From Candidatus Geothermarchaeota archaeon (lineage in GTDB: Archaea; Thermoproteota; Nitrososphaeria; Geothermarchaeales; JDFR-13), in the NCBI GenBank assembly GCA_015523545.1, contig WAKB01000012.1:45478-109477 (forward strand): 64,000 nucleotides of DNA. Direction: 5' to 3'. Shown here piece by piece: positions 24,861-34,031 of this stretch. Within the stretch, counting starts at the first letter, position 1. The number at the start of each line of letters is the position of its first letter. A program made the translations under genes and the position numbers. Under the pieces are notes generated by a model. It searched no databases and had not been told where the DNA came from. It saw only the letters and a program-made list of their open reading frames with translations.

Positions 24861-26675
24861 ATGGATAGGGGCTACGGTGGAAAACTTGTTAAGATAGACC
24901 TTACAAGGGGGAAGATCGTTGAGGAGGAGCTTGACCAGAAGATCCTAAAGAAGTGGATAGGCGGGAAAGGCCTAGCCGCCCACTACCTATATGAGAATCT
25001 AGACGCAAAGGTAGACCCCCTATCACCCGACAACATATTATTCGTCTCGACAGGCCCCGCGACGGGGACATGGCTACCCCTAGCCTCCAAGATAGGCTTC
25101 TTCTTCAAGAGCCCACTGACAGGGATCTTCGGAGAGAGTATCATGGGGGGCAACTTCCCAGCAGTCTTCCGCTGGCTAGGATATATAGGGCTCGCTATCC
25201 ATGGGAGGAGTGAGAAGCCTGTCTACCTATACCTCGACGGGGAGAACGTGGAGATCAGGGATGCGTCCGACCTGTGGGGCCTAAACACAGAGGAGACTGA
25301 GAAGAGGCTGATGGAGGAGCTTGGGAGGGATATTGAGGTAGCCGAGATAGGCCCGGCGGGGGAGAGGCTGATACGCTTCGCCGCCATAAGCCATGGCCAC
25401 GGGACTAGGATGAGAGAGAGCAAGGCCGGCAGGACAGGCGGCGGGGCGGTTATGGGTAGTAAGAACCTTAAGGCCATAGTCCTCAGGAATCCGGGCAAAC
25501 CCATTATAAGGGTTTATGACGAGGAGGCTGTCAGGAGGAATGCCAAGAAGTTTGTGGAGAAGGCTATTGGAGACCCTTTGAAGTCGGGTGTAAACAGCTA
25601 TAGGAGGTATGGAACCCCCATCACCCTATCGGCTACACAGGCCAACTCGGCTATACCCTCACGCTACTGGGAGTATGTGGAGACCCGTGTCTACGAGGCG
25701 TTGGATCCCGAGGCCCTGAGGGAGAATTTCTACAAGTCGAGTGTCGCCTGCTGGAACTGCATGTACTCCTGTGGCAAGATCTCCGTCATAGAGGAGGATG
25801 GCCAGTACAAGGGGATAGTGACGAAGGGGCCCGAGTACGAGACCATATTCGCCTTTGGAGTCCTGAACGAGCTGGATGATATGAAGCCCGTGATAGCCCT
25901 GAACCTATTGGCAGATAGGTATGGAGTCGACACTATTGAGATGGGGAGCCTGATATCACTTGTGATATATGGCTATGAGAAGGGCCTGATAAAGCTTGAC
26001 CGCCCAGTAAGGTTCGGCGATGTAGACAGCGTCTACTACCTCTTCCAGCTCACGATGGAGAGGCGGGGAATAGGGTATGACATAGGAGAGGGCGTAAAGC
26101 ACCTCGCCAAGAAATATGGTTTGGAGGACGTCGCCATACATGTGAAGGGCCTAAGCCCACCGGCCTACGACCCGAGGAGCCTCAAAGGTATGGCCCTCTC
26201 CTACGCCACCTCTACAAGGGGTGCGGACCACCTGAGGACTACTAGCTATGCCTATGAGATGAAGGGTATACTAGACAAGGATGATACGAGCCCGGAGAAG
26301 GTCAGGTTCCTAGTCGATGTGGAGAACCTATTCTCGATCCACGACAGCATGATACTATGCCGCTTCGGAAGGTTCGTCTATGAATGGGACTTCACCATAG
26401 ATATCCTAAACAGCCTCACTGGCTATGGATACACTAAGGAGAGCCTATCCAGGATAGCCAACGATATCCACACCGTGATTAGGAGGTTCAACCTAGCTAC
26501 GGGGATGAGTCCGAAGGAGGACTATCTACCCAAGAGGCTATTCAGAGAGCCTGGCAAGACCCTGAGCGGAGGAGCGAAGTCCCTAAGCCTTGAGGAGTTT
26601 GAGTCGATGCTCAAGACGTATTATAGGCTGAGGGGCTGGAGTGAGGAGGGTGTTCCACAGGAGGTAACGGTTTAA
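24861..26675 (+). CDS. Aldehyde:ferredoxin oxidoreductase family tungsten enzyme
   Basis: 604 residues, the usual size. It oxidises aldehydes to acids with reduction of ferredoxin, using a bis-pterin tungsten cofactor. The 4Fe-4S ligands are Cys297, Cys300 and Cys304 in CWNCMYSCG and Cys500 in MILCRFG, the same spacing as in Pyrococcus furiosus AOR. The N-terminal pterin domain shows GGKGLAAHYLYE and TGTWLPLASKIGFFFKSPL. The substrate class (AOR, FOR, GAPOR or other) cannot be decided from motifs. It is divergent from nosZ, and MoaD/MoaE for cofactor synthesis are encoded at 59 kb. Confidence 0.93.
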   Translation: MDRGYGGKLVKIDLTRGKIVEEELDQKILKKWIGGKGLAAHYLYENLDAKVDPLSPDNILFVSTGPATGTWLPLASKIGFFFKSPLTGIFGESIMGGNFPAVFRWLGYIGLAIHGRSEKPVYLYLDGENVEIRDASDLWGLNTEETEKRLMEELGRDIEVAEIGPAGERLIRFAAISHGHGTRMRESKAGRTGGGAVMGSKNLKAIVLRNPGKPIIRVYDEEAVRRNAKKFVEKAIGDPLKSGVNSYRRYGTPITLSATQANSAIPSRYWEYVETRVYEALDPEALRENFYKSSVACWNCMYSCGKISVIEEDGQYKGIVTKGPEYETIFAFGVLNELDDMKPVIALNLLADRYGVDTIEMGSLISLVIYGYEKGLIKLDRPVRFGDVDSVYYLFQLTMERRGIGYDIGEGVKHLAKKYGLEDVAIHVKGLSPPAYDPRSLKGMALSYATSTRGADHLRTTSYAYEMKGILDKDDTSPEKVRFLVDVENLFSIHDSMILCRFGRFVYEWDFTIDILNSLTGYGYTKESLSRIANDIHTVIRRFNLATGMSPKEDYLPKRLFREPGKTLSGGAKSLSLEEFESMLKTYYRLRGWSEEGVPQEVTV

Positions 26676-26701
26676 AGGCTGGCCACCCCGAATCAGTTAA
26701 T

Positions 26702-27403
26702 ATGCAGGCGTTGATACTGGCAGGGGGATATGGGAAGAGGCTCCGCCCCTACACCGAGAACATACCTAAGCCCCTCATACCGATTAAGGGCCGCCCAATC
26801 CTGGAGTACCAGCTCCACTGGCTCAGGAACCAGGGAGTAAATAGGTTCGTCTTCCTAGTGGGGTATAAGGCGGACAAGATAATCGAGTACTTCGGCGACG
26901 GGTCGAGATGGGGTGTTGAGATAGAGTATAGTGTGGAGGACGAGCCCCTAGGAACGGGAGGGGCCATTAGAAACGCCTCCAAATACGTGGATGACGATAT
27001 CTTCATAGTCCTCAACGGAGACGTGATAACAGATCTACGCATACTCCCCCTCCTCGAGAGCCTAGGCGGTTATAAAGCCTCGATAGCCTTGATCCCGATG
27101 CCCAGCCCCTACGGAATAGTGGAGACGGATGAGGAGGGGGTTGTCACGAGGTTTAGGGAGAAACCGATCCTCGAGGATAAATGGATAAACGGTGGTGTCT
27201 ACGCCCTTAGGAGGGAGGTGCTACGCATCCTACCTGAGAAGGGGGATATAGAGAAGACGGTGTTTCCCCACCTGGCTGAGGAGAAGCTGATGGTAGGGGT
27301 GAAGTATCAGGGAGTCTTCTGGCGGAGCATAGACACGATTAAGGATCTAGAGTATATGGAGGAGAAGGTGGGGAAGTATCAGAACTACTTCATCTCTGGC
27401 TAG
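26702..27403 (+). CDS. NDP-sugar pyrophosphorylase family nucleotidyltransferase
   Basis: 233 residues. It joins an NTP and a sugar 1-phosphate. The nucleotide-binding motif LILAGGYGKRLRPYTENIPK is at residues 4-23, EPLGTGGAI and VLNGDVI in the middle, and FREKP plus WINGGVYAL later. It lacks the left-handed beta-helix of longer enzymes. Mannose-1-phosphate guanylyltransferase or glucose-1-phosphate thymidylyl/uridylyltransferase are both possible. It begins 26 nt after AOR on the same strand and overlaps the convergent apgM end by 4 bases. Confidence 0.88.
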   Translation: MQALILAGGYGKRLRPYTENIPKPLIPIKGRPILEYQLHWLRNQGVNRFVFLVGYKADKIIEYFGDGSRWGVEIEYSVEDEPLGTGGAIRNASKYVDDDIFIVLNGDVITDLRILPLLESLGGYKASIALIPMPSPYGIVETDEEGVVTRFREKPILEDKWINGGVYALRREVLRILPEKGDIEKTVFPHLAEEKLMVGVKYQGVFWRSIDTIKDLEYMEEKVGKYQNYFISG

Positions 27404-28686
27404 CCACCCCATATAAGCCTCTTTACAAGGGGTAGGACGTCCCAGCCACCTGTCAATAGACCTATGCTCCCCTTGGCAGCCTCCCTCTCCGTGAAGCGGT
27501 AGAGACCGTCGTTCTTGAAGCCATACTTATAGATGATCAGGGGGACAGGGTCGGAGGTATGGCTCCTAGCCCTGGGTGAGGTGCAGTGGTCACAGGTTAT
27601 GACTATAGCCGTGTTGCCAAGGTCTATCCTATCCAGGAGCCTACCCAAGAAGTACTGGTCTATATCCTCCAACGCCTCGACCTTACCTTTAGTATCCCCG
27701 TCGTGCGCCGGCTCGTCAGGCCCCTTCAAATGTACATATACACCGTCCGCATAGTCTAGGATGTTCACGGCCCGGTCGGCCATTCTGATGTATCTAGAAG
27801 CCCTCGTCCCAGAGGTGTCTACATCGGCTATCACCAGGCCAATCAACTCGGCTATACCCCGCTCCACCGGCATCTCCACCACTGAGGCCATCTTAAAGCC
27901 GAAGCGGTGCTGGAACATGGGGATATCCTCCGGCCTAGAGCCCGCATCCCTCACGAGGATGGCGTTACAGGGTAGCCGTCCCTCCCTAGCCCTAGCCTCG
28001 TTGAGGGGGTGGCTCTTCAAATGTCTATGGCTGACCTCGTAGAACCTGTTGACCAGCTCAGCAGCCACGATAGCCGGCTCCTCAGAGGAGAGGGGTTCAC
28101 ACGGCATTACACGGTTACCGGGCTTCTCCACAGCCTCCGAGATATAGCCGACCCTCCTATATGCAGGGTCCATATTCGATATCTCTGGGCTAAGCCTCTT
28201 CTCCCTACTCCCAATTATGACCACGACCCTATGACCCTTACTAGGTAGTGTCTTTGCATAGCCACCGTGTATCCCAAGATCCATCGTTGACAAGTCTCTA
28301 AGGAGCTCCCTAGCCTCCTCGGAAGAGACGTCTCTTCCACACCTCCTATCTATGATCCCCCATCCAGTCTCGTCGACCGTTGCCAGGTTACCCCTCAGGG
28401 CTATCTCCCTACCGGGTCTGAGCTTTATCCCTAGACCCAAGGCCTCTAGGACTCCCCTACCCACCCTATACTTATAGGGGCTATAGCCCAGCAGGCTGAG
28501 TGTGGCCGCGTCGCTCTGTGGAGCTACACCCATACCCAGTACATGGACGAGCCCAGCCTTCGACCTCCGGGCTATCAAGTCGAGGTTAGGTGTGTCAGCC
28601 CTCTCTAGGCACGTCTCACCGTTAGGCCTACCGTCGCATCCACCGTCTAGGACTATGTATATAAGCCTTGGACTCATCCGGGCCAT
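27400..28686 (-). CDS. apgM: 2,3-bisphosphoglycerate-independent phosphoglycerate mutase, archaeal type
   Basis: 428 residues. It interconverts 3- and 2-phosphoglycerate in glycolysis and gluconeogenesis. Alkaline-phosphatase-superfamily metal motifs are seen: IYIVLDGGCDGRP, APQSDAATLSLLGY (with the acceptor serine), KGPDEPAHDGD, ITCDHCTSP and HTSDPVPLIIY. Start ATG at 28686 or the ATG three codons later; a longer leader is unlikely. The 3' end overlaps the nucleotidyltransferase gene by 4 bases. Confidence 0.94.
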   Translation of the reverse strand: MARMSPRLIYIVLDGGCDGRPNGETCLERADTPNLDLIARRSKAGLVHVLGMGVAPQSDAATLSLLGYSPYKYRVGRGVLEALGLGIKLRPGREIALRGNLATVDETGWGIIDRRCGRDVSSEEARELLRDLSTMDLGIHGGYAKTLPSKGHRVVVIIGSREKRLSPEISNMDPAYRRVGYISEAVEKPGNRVMPCEPLSSEEPAIVAAELVNRFYEVSHRHLKSHPLNEARAREGRLPCNAILVRDAGSRPEDIPMFQHRFGFKMASVVEMPVERGIAELIGLVIADVDTSGTRASRYIRMADRAVNILDYADGVYVHLKGPDEPAHDGDTKGKVEALEDIDQYFLGRLLDRIDLGNTAIVITCDHCTSPRARSHTSDPVPLIIYKYGFKNDGLYRFTEREAAKGSIGLLTGGWDVLPLVKRLIWGG

Positions 28687-28724
28687 ATAGATGGTTATTG
28701 AGACAGCCTAGATATTAACCAGGG

Positions 28725-29294
28725 CTACTGGCTATACATACGCTCCTTCTCAGCCTTGTCCGAGACTATCCTGCTAACCCCCTCGGGATCGACAAGTATC
28801 AGGGTGAAGCTCTTCCTACCCTTCCTAGCATCCTCCAGATCCTTCCTAGCCGATTCCCACGCCCTCCTATCAACCTCCTCATCATCCTTCAGGACTGTCA
28901 ACACCCTCGAGACCCTATCCAATATACCCTCAACAGTCGTTATGAATCCTTGTGACGCTGGGCCAGGCTCTATAGAGACACCTAGCTCCGGTATGTATAT
29001 TGAGGCTGTCGAGGCCCTCACAACGATAGCGTTTAGATCCTCAGGCCCATCGACCCAGAGCTTCAGCCTCTGTGGTCCGTGGCTCTCTGCCGCCCTTATA
29101 TCCCTATACTTATATCCGCAGGAGGGGCACTCTCCACTGGATATGATGACCCTCCCATCCATGGGGACGTGGTATAGATACTCGGTTATCTTGTAGCTTG
29201 CCCCACACCTAGGGCATTTAGACTCGAGCTCCCATATCTTGCCCTCCGACACCTCATCCACGGCTAACCACCTCGAGCCCACCTCTTCTCTCAA
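28725..29294 (-). CDS. ZPR1-type zinc-finger protein
   Basis: Up to 189 residues from TTG at 29294; a GTG at 29253-29255, next to the upstream stop, would give a shorter product that keeps the zinc finger. Cys pairs CPRCG and CPSCGY about 30 residues apart form the ZPR1 four-Cys finger, followed by the ZPR1 alpha/beta domain (VVRASTASIYIPELGVSIEPG, GFITTVEGIL). Eukaryotic ZPR1 is a chaperone for eEF1A; the archaeal single-copy form is uncharacterised. It is cotranscribed with a Dph6-like enzyme, both perhaps serving elongation factors. Confidence 0.85.
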   Translation of the reverse strand: MREEVGSRWLAVDEVSEGKIWELESKCPRCGASYKITEYLYHVPMDGRVIISSGECPSCGYKYRDIRAAESHGPQRLKLWVDGPEDLNAIVVRASTASIYIPELGVSIEPGPASQGFITTVEGILDRVSRVLTVLKDDEEVDRRAWESARKDLEDARKGRKSFTLILVDPEGVSRIVSDKAEKERMYSQ

Positions 29295-29985
29295 CAGCTC
29301 TCTCCAGCCTTACACCATGTATCTCCACATATCCAGTATATCCATCCCAGTGCCTCACGATCCTCGTCGGCCTAATCACGTGGCTGAACCCCTCTACATA
29401 GAGAACCAGAGACTCATACTCACCACCCTCCCCAGTCGGGTTGAAGCCGTATCTCTGGGCCAGCTCTACCAGCCTCTCTACATCCTCCTCGTCCCTGACC
29501 ACCCATCCCAGATGCTCCTCCCCAAGCCCCAGTGCAGATACCGATGTAAGCATGAACATGATCCCTAGTCCTATGTATCTATGTAGGATCTCCTCCTGCT
29601 CCACACCCCAGAAGGGGCTGAAGAGCTCGACGCCATACTCACCCAGTAGTCGTTCAAACCGCCTCTTCTGATAGTTGCTGAGGAGCCCGCCTACAGTGGC
29701 GACCTCATAGCCAGCCTCATATAGCTTCTCAACTAGTGGCCGTAGCTCATCAACCTCCTCCTCACGCCTACCCGAGACGGTGTAGAATATCTGCCTCCTT
29801 CTGAGTAGGGCCGCCTGTATAGTGGTTACCCAAAGGTTAACCGAGTGGAACATGTAGCTCTCCCTGTTGAGGGGCCTGATAGTCACGAGTAGCTCTGGGT
29901 CTATACCCACCCTCCTAGCCATTAGATGGGCAGCCGTACTATCCTTCCCCCCGGTGAAGAATGAGAAGGCCTTCCTACTCATCAT
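29254..29985 (-). CDS. Diphthine-ammonia ligase-like N-type ATP pyrophosphatase
   Basis: 243 residues. The PP-loop SFFTGGKDST at 8-17 and the family body (VATVGGLLSNYQKRRFE, LFSPFWG, GFNPTGEGGEYESLVLY) match the Dph6/MJ0570 group, which amidates diphthine on elongation factor 2 with ATP and ammonia. Archaeal members are often assigned this role, but some may act on other substrates. The gene overlaps the ZPR1 frame by up to 41 bases, and translation is likely coupled. Confidence 0.85.
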   Translation of the reverse strand: MMSRKAFSFFTGGKDSTAAHLMARRVGIDPELLVTIRPLNRESYMFHSVNLWVTTIQAALLRRRQIFYTVSGRREEEVDELRPLVEKLYEAGYEVATVGGLLSNYQKRRFERLLGEYGVELFSPFWGVEQEEILHRYIGLGIMFMLTSVSALGLGEEHLGWVVRDEEDVERLVELAQRYGFNPTGEGGEYESLVLYVEGFSHVIRPTRIVRHWDGYTGYVEIHGVRLERAVERRGGLEVVSRG

Positions 29986-30024
29986 CTATGCACCAGCTGT
30001 CCCGTCGAGGTGATCCCATAACTA

Positions 30025-30053
30025 GATGGATAGATTGTATCCATCCTTTATAT
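30025..30053 (+). promoter_or_regulatory. 21-bp inverted repeat abutting a TATA box
   Basis: GATGGATA-GATTG-TATCCATC (30025-30045), perfect 8-bp arms with a 5-nt spacer, abuts CTTTATAT (30046-30053), which lies 26-33 nt before the ATG at 30079. It covers the BRE/TFB position, as many archaeal repressor or activator sites do. It also lies 40 nt upstream of the divergent Dph6-like gene, so it could control both. Confidence 0.6.
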
Positions 30054-30078
30054 CCACCATATCCCAAGCATCATTATA

Positions 30079-31419
30079 ATGCCGCTGGAGATCATTAGGA
30101 GGGCTAGGAGCGTCGCCGTAGTGGGGGCGTCTAGAGACCCCTCTAAGCCGGGACACATAATACTTAGGAACTTCCTCAGGAGCTTCCGCGGCAGGGTATA
30201 CCCTGTAAACCCCTCCGCCAGGGAGATCCTAGGCATGAGGTGTTACAAGAGCCTCCTCGACATACCATACCCGGTCGATATGGCCATCGTCATAGTCCCC
30301 GGGAAGGCTGTTCCAAAGGTGGTTGGGGAGGCCGTCTCCAAGGGGGTGAAGATCTCCATAGTCATCTCACAAACAACTGGGGAGGAACTCGACCAACTCC
30401 TACAGGTACTAGGCGGGAGTGATATGCGTATAGTGGGGCCGGGCAGCATAGGGATATATATGCCCTCCCGGGGCCTAAACACACTTTTCCTAGACCCGAT
30501 CCGTCAGGGATACCCGAGGAGAGGATCCATAGCCGTGGCTAGTCAGTCAGGAGCTGTAGGTACACAGATACTCGATATATTGGCGGAGCTAGGACTGGGT
30601 GTATCGATATTCATTGGGCTAGGCCTCGAGATAGATGTCGGGATCGTGGAGGTATTGGCGGAGCTATATGGAGACCCTGAGACGGAGCTGATAACCCTAT
30701 ATGTGGAGGGCGTCCTAGACGGCCGTGAATTCTATAAGGTTCTCAGGAGCGTCACTGGTGAGAAGCCCGTATTAGTAGTTGTAGGCGGGGATAAGGAGAT
30801 AGGGGGAGTCGTCAAGAGCCACACCGGGCAGCTGGCCGGTGGGGAAGTTTTGAGGGCAGCCGTTAAGCAGGCGGGAGGCATACTCCTCGACGACGTAGAC
30901 CTTGTGGGGGAGGCTGCTCTACACATCTTGAAGCAGCCACTACCCAGTGGACTCAGGCTGGGCATAGTCACCGGGGCAGGTGGCTTCGGCATATCCCTCC
31001 TAAACAGGGCTAGGGCAATGGATATGGAGATATCTGCATATATAGACGTGGGGGGCACAGCTGGTGACGAGGAGTATCTAAATAGGATCGAGGAGCTCTA
31101 CAGGAGGGATGATGTCGACTCCATCGTGGTTATACCCTACTACCCCTCCCCAAGCCTCTCCAGCGAGTTCGGGACTAGGGTCTCAAGACTGATGAGGGAG
31201 AAGTGGGGCCAGGGGCATGTCAAGCCCCTGACAATACTGACATATCCATATGGATATAGCTTCAGGGCCTCCCTAAAGCTCCCAAGCCTAGGGATACCAG
31301 TCTCCTACTCGCCCAACGCGTATCTACAAGTATTGAGGAGCCTATACAGATATAGGAGGTTCCTGGAGAGGAATGGATTGGTAAAGAGGTGGGTGGAGAA
31401 GAGGAGCTACCTAGAATAG
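30079..31419 (+). CDS. Acyl-CoA synthetase (NDP-forming) alpha subunit, copy 2
   Basis: 446 residues. The CoA-binding domain has SVAVVGASRDPSKPG and VYPVNPSAREI, then VASQSGAVGTQ and the phosphohistidine His248 in VVKSHTGQLAGG. It is a paralog of the gene at 17014. The GPGSIGI sequence replaces the usual GPNC/GPNA after the first domain, so the substrate pocket differs. No beta subunit gene is adjacent. The gene is probably regulated through the inverted repeat beside its TATA box. Its end overlaps the convergent htpX gene by 13 bases. Confidence 0.86.
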   Translation: MPLEIIRRARSVAVVGASRDPSKPGHIILRNFLRSFRGRVYPVNPSAREILGMRCYKSLLDIPYPVDMAIVIVPGKAVPKVVGEAVSKGVKISIVISQTTGEELDQLLQVLGGSDMRIVGPGSIGIYMPSRGLNTLFLDPIRQGYPRRGSIAVASQSGAVGTQILDILAELGLGVSIFIGLGLEIDVGIVEVLAELYGDPETELITLYVEGVLDGREFYKVLRSVTGEKPVLVVVGGDKEIGGVVKSHTGQLAGGEVLRAAVKQAGGILLDDVDLVGEAALHILKQPLPSGLRLGIVTGAGGFGISLLNRARAMDMEISAYIDVGGTAGDEEYLNRIEELYRRDDVDSIVVIPYYPSPSLSSEFGTRVSRLMREKWGQGHVKPLTILTYPYGYSFRASLKLPSLGIPVSYSPNAYLQVLRSLYRYRRFLERNGLVKRWVEKRSYLE

Positions 31420-32357
31420 CTGAGGAGCCTCCTAAGCCTATTCACAATATGTGGATGGGTCGAGAACAGCTCCATAATACGCTCCTCAGTCCTTAGCCTT
31501 CTCCTAGCCAGCTCCAGTACACGCCTGTCTATAAACCCCTCCCTTGCGAGGTCGCGTAGATCGTCGATAGCCGTGTCTGGATCAGCTATCAATAGGGGCT
31601 TCACAGCACTGAACCTATGTACATCCCCTCCTCTAGCAACATATCTAGTAGTGCCATAGACGATCTTCACCAGTGCATTGGCCAGCTTAATATTACCATT
31701 CTCGACTATCTGGGCCGCATGTAGATCGGCATAGTACTCCCTGAGCCTACTCACCCATAGGACTATGAGGCTTAGGACATAGTATAGTAGTATCGAGAGG
31801 AGGCCCACCAGCAATAGCCCACCGCCCCTATCCCTGTTGAAGAGGCTTGAGAAGTATAGCGAGTATCCTATGAAGTAGAGGACTGAGGGTAGGATGGATA
31901 GGAGCATCATGATCTGGACATCCCTATGCTTGAGATGCCCAACCTCATGGCCAAGCACCGCCACAACCTCATCCCTGTCAAGGGTCTCGAGGAGCCCCGT
32001 GGTGACAGCCACCATATTACCTGTCAAGGGGCTGCCATAGGCGAACGCGTTTGGTATAGGTACCTCGGCCACAAAAACCTTGGGAGTCTTTATCCCACTC
32101 CTCCTACTAAGCTCATCTACAGCTGATACCAGCCAAGACTCGCCCGGCCTAGGCTCACGAACACGGTAGATACTGTTGATTATCTTAGGGGCTATGAGCC
32201 ACTGGATGAGGTTGAATAGGATTACAAAGGTTGCTAGGAGATAGAGGTTGAAAAGGCCTGTGACACTGAGGATAATGGTGAAGGCCAATGTAGAGATCGC
32301 TATAAATATCGTGGTTGCCAGTAACAGCCTAAGTCGTAACATCCATATACTCATCAC
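31407..32357 (-). CDS. htpX: HtpX-like membrane zinc metalloprotease (M48)
   Basis: 316 residues. Two N-terminal helices (about 10-32, 36-55), the zinc motif His137-Glu-Val-Gly-His141 in VLGHEVGHLKHRD, two more helices, and the third ligand in LREYYADLHAAQ. PIPNAFAYGSP is also typical. HtpX degrades misfolded membrane proteins from the cytosolic side. The start may be GTG at 32357 or the ATG next to it; an ATATTTAG TATA element lies about 25 nt upstream. Confidence 0.93.
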   Translation of the reverse strand: MMSIWMLRLRLLLATTIFIAISTLAFTIILSVTGLFNLYLLATFVILFNLIQWLIAPKIINSIYRVREPRPGESWLVSAVDELSRRSGIKTPKVFVAEVPIPNAFAYGSPLTGNMVAVTTGLLETLDRDEVVAVLGHEVGHLKHRDVQIMMLLSILPSVLYFIGYSLYFSSLFNRDRGGGLLLVGLLSILLYYVLSLIVLWVSRLREYYADLHAAQIVENGNIKLANALVKIVYGTTRYVARGGDVHRFSAVKPLLIADPDTAIDDLRDLAREGFIDRRVLELARRRLRTEERIMELFSTHPHIVNRLRRLLSYSR

Positions 32358-32422
32358 TACACACCGTCATTGAATCTAAATATGTGGGTGGATAAAAAGG
32401 TTAGTCCCTCCCACCTAGGCAT

Positions 32423-33973
32423 CTAGTTGGAGACTGTACGCCTTAAAAGGTTGAATGCCCTGACACCACGCCTAAGCTCGACCAGCTCGTAGATTGTGAA
32501 TCCAGCTATGCCCATAAGTATTGACGCCAATAGGGCTGGGCTGGGACTAACCGAGAAGAGTATGCCAACCGATATGAGGAAGCCAGTCACCACATACACC
32601 ACTATGTTAGAGACGATCGCCGGTATCATGTCAAAGGGCGACTCATAGTTCCTGTGGAGGTTTATCTTGCCGTAGATGGATAGTGGGAGGCCCAGCAGCG
32701 CTATCAAGGACTCAGGTGGATATATACCCATCAGATATAGCACCGGTATTAGGAGGTAGGCGGTGAAGTGTAGGACGTGGGATAGCCACCTGGCCCGCCT
32801 CCTGCCTAGTCTCACAACCAGGTTATGCTTACCAGCCTTGAGATCACCCTTATAATCTGGGAACTCATTAACCACAAGTATATCCGCAACTAGGAGTGCC
32901 AGAGGCAGGGATGCCAGGACAGGTATCACCGAGAGCTCACCAGTCATCACGAGGTACGTGCCGAGTGTATATACAGGCCCAAAACCAATCCCTACCAGCA
33001 GCTCGCCAAGCCCCCTATCGACCAGCCTTAGGGGCGGGACGTGGTAGGCAAATATTATTGTGAAGCCGAGGGCGGCTACAGCTAGTACCAGGGGCGTCAC
33101 CACAAGGGCTAGGTACACAGCTATGGCTACGCTAAGCGAGATCATAAATATCGATGTGAAGAAGACTTCCAAGGGTGACAATAGACCCATCTGGAGAACC
33201 CTACTGCCACCTGTGAAGGGGAAGACCCCCTCCTTATTCACCTGGTCAACCCCCATCTTATAGTCGTAGTAGTCGTTCATCAAGTTGAGCCCTAGATGGG
33301 CTGCGATGGTACCTATCAATGTGAGGATGAATAGTATTGGGTCGAAGACGCCCCTATGATACAGTGCCAATAGGCCGCCGAGGACTATTGATGGGATGGT
33401 TGCTGCTATGAAGGGTACGCGCATCGCGTAGTATAGGTTCTTGAGCTTCCTAGCCAGGATGGTTATGTCTCCACCACGATCCCTACTCTCCTCGAAGGAT
33501 ATGACTATCGGGGGCTTCCCCTCGAGAATGTCGCGGACACGTTTATACTTGATTATCTGGGGCTCCACCCTGATCACCTCTAGCACACCTGTCTGGTTAT
33601 TCTGGTAGAGGAGCTTGACTATCGGGCTCCTCTCAGCCAACATCTTAATGGCATACTCCCTCTCACGCTCATCCCTGACTATCGAGGCCCTGCCATGTAT
33701 CTCGATCTCACTCCACTTCCCAAACTCCCTTAGATCCATATAGGTCTCAGGCGGAGTGGCCTTGTGTAGGATGAGTAGGGTTACGCTTGGAATGTTGGAG
33801 ATGTGTAGGATCTTGGGGTCACCCTTCATACTGGCTAGGTAGATCGTGAAGTCGTCGGCCACCGCGTAGTGCATAGCCCTACTACGGATAACCTCTCCAC
33901 CATAGGTGGATACCGTAGCCTCGGTCGCGCTCCTCAGAACCTCCAGTATCTCAGCCCTCTCCCCGGAGGACAT
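32423..33973 (-). CDS. Fusion of a pyridoxamine-oxidase-like FMN domain with a UbiA/MenA prenyltransferase
   Basis: 516 residues. Residues 1-150 form a split-barrel PNPOx-like flavin-binding domain (SRAMHYAVADDFTIYLAS, EIEIHGRASIV). From about 175 a UbiA-type membrane prenyltransferase follows, with eight or nine helices, the first Asp-rich motif NDYYDYKMGVD (233-243) and a second NEFPDYKGD motif. MenA-type enzymes attach a polyprenyl chain to dihydroxynaphthoate for menaquinone; other UbiA members make archaeal lipids or heme. The frame runs through without a break, so the fusion is real in this sequence. The soluble domain might bind flavin or act on a quinone intermediate. Confidence 0.85.
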   Translation of the reverse strand: MSSGERAEILEVLRSATEATVSTYGGEVIRSRAMHYAVADDFTIYLASMKGDPKILHISNIPSVTLLILHKATPPETYMDLREFGKWSEIEIHGRASIVRDEREREYAIKMLAERSPIVKLLYQNNQTGVLEVIRVEPQIIKYKRVRDILEGKPPIVISFEESRDRGGDITILARKLKNLYYAMRVPFIAATIPSIVLGGLLALYHRGVFDPILFILTLIGTIAAHLGLNLMNDYYDYKMGVDQVNKEGVFPFTGGSRVLQMGLLSPLEVFFTSIFMISLSVAIAVYLALVVTPLVLAVAALGFTIIFAYHVPPLRLVDRGLGELLVGIGFGPVYTLGTYLVMTGELSVIPVLASLPLALLVADILVVNEFPDYKGDLKAGKHNLVVRLGRRRARWLSHVLHFTAYLLIPVLYLMGIYPPESLIALLGLPLSIYGKINLHRNYESPFDMIPAIVSNIVVYVVTGFLISVGILFSVSPSPALLASILMGIAGFTIYELVELRRGVRAFNLLRRTVSN

Positions 33974-34012
33974 ATATAGACGATACTCACCCCAAAAGAT
34001 ATAACCCGGGGA

Positions 34013-34025
34013 ATAAACCGTTTAT
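34013..34025 (-). promoter_or_regulatory. Palindrome ATAAAC-C-GTTTAT upstream of the FMN/UbiA fusion gene
   Basis: A perfect 6-bp-arm palindrome lies about 10 nt upstream of the likely TATA box (GTTATATC, near 34000) of the gene starting at 33973, and 6 nt after the end of the thioredoxin/toroid gene. It may be an operator or part of the terminator of the upstream gene. Confidence 0.35.
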
Positions 34026-34031
34026 ATAGAT

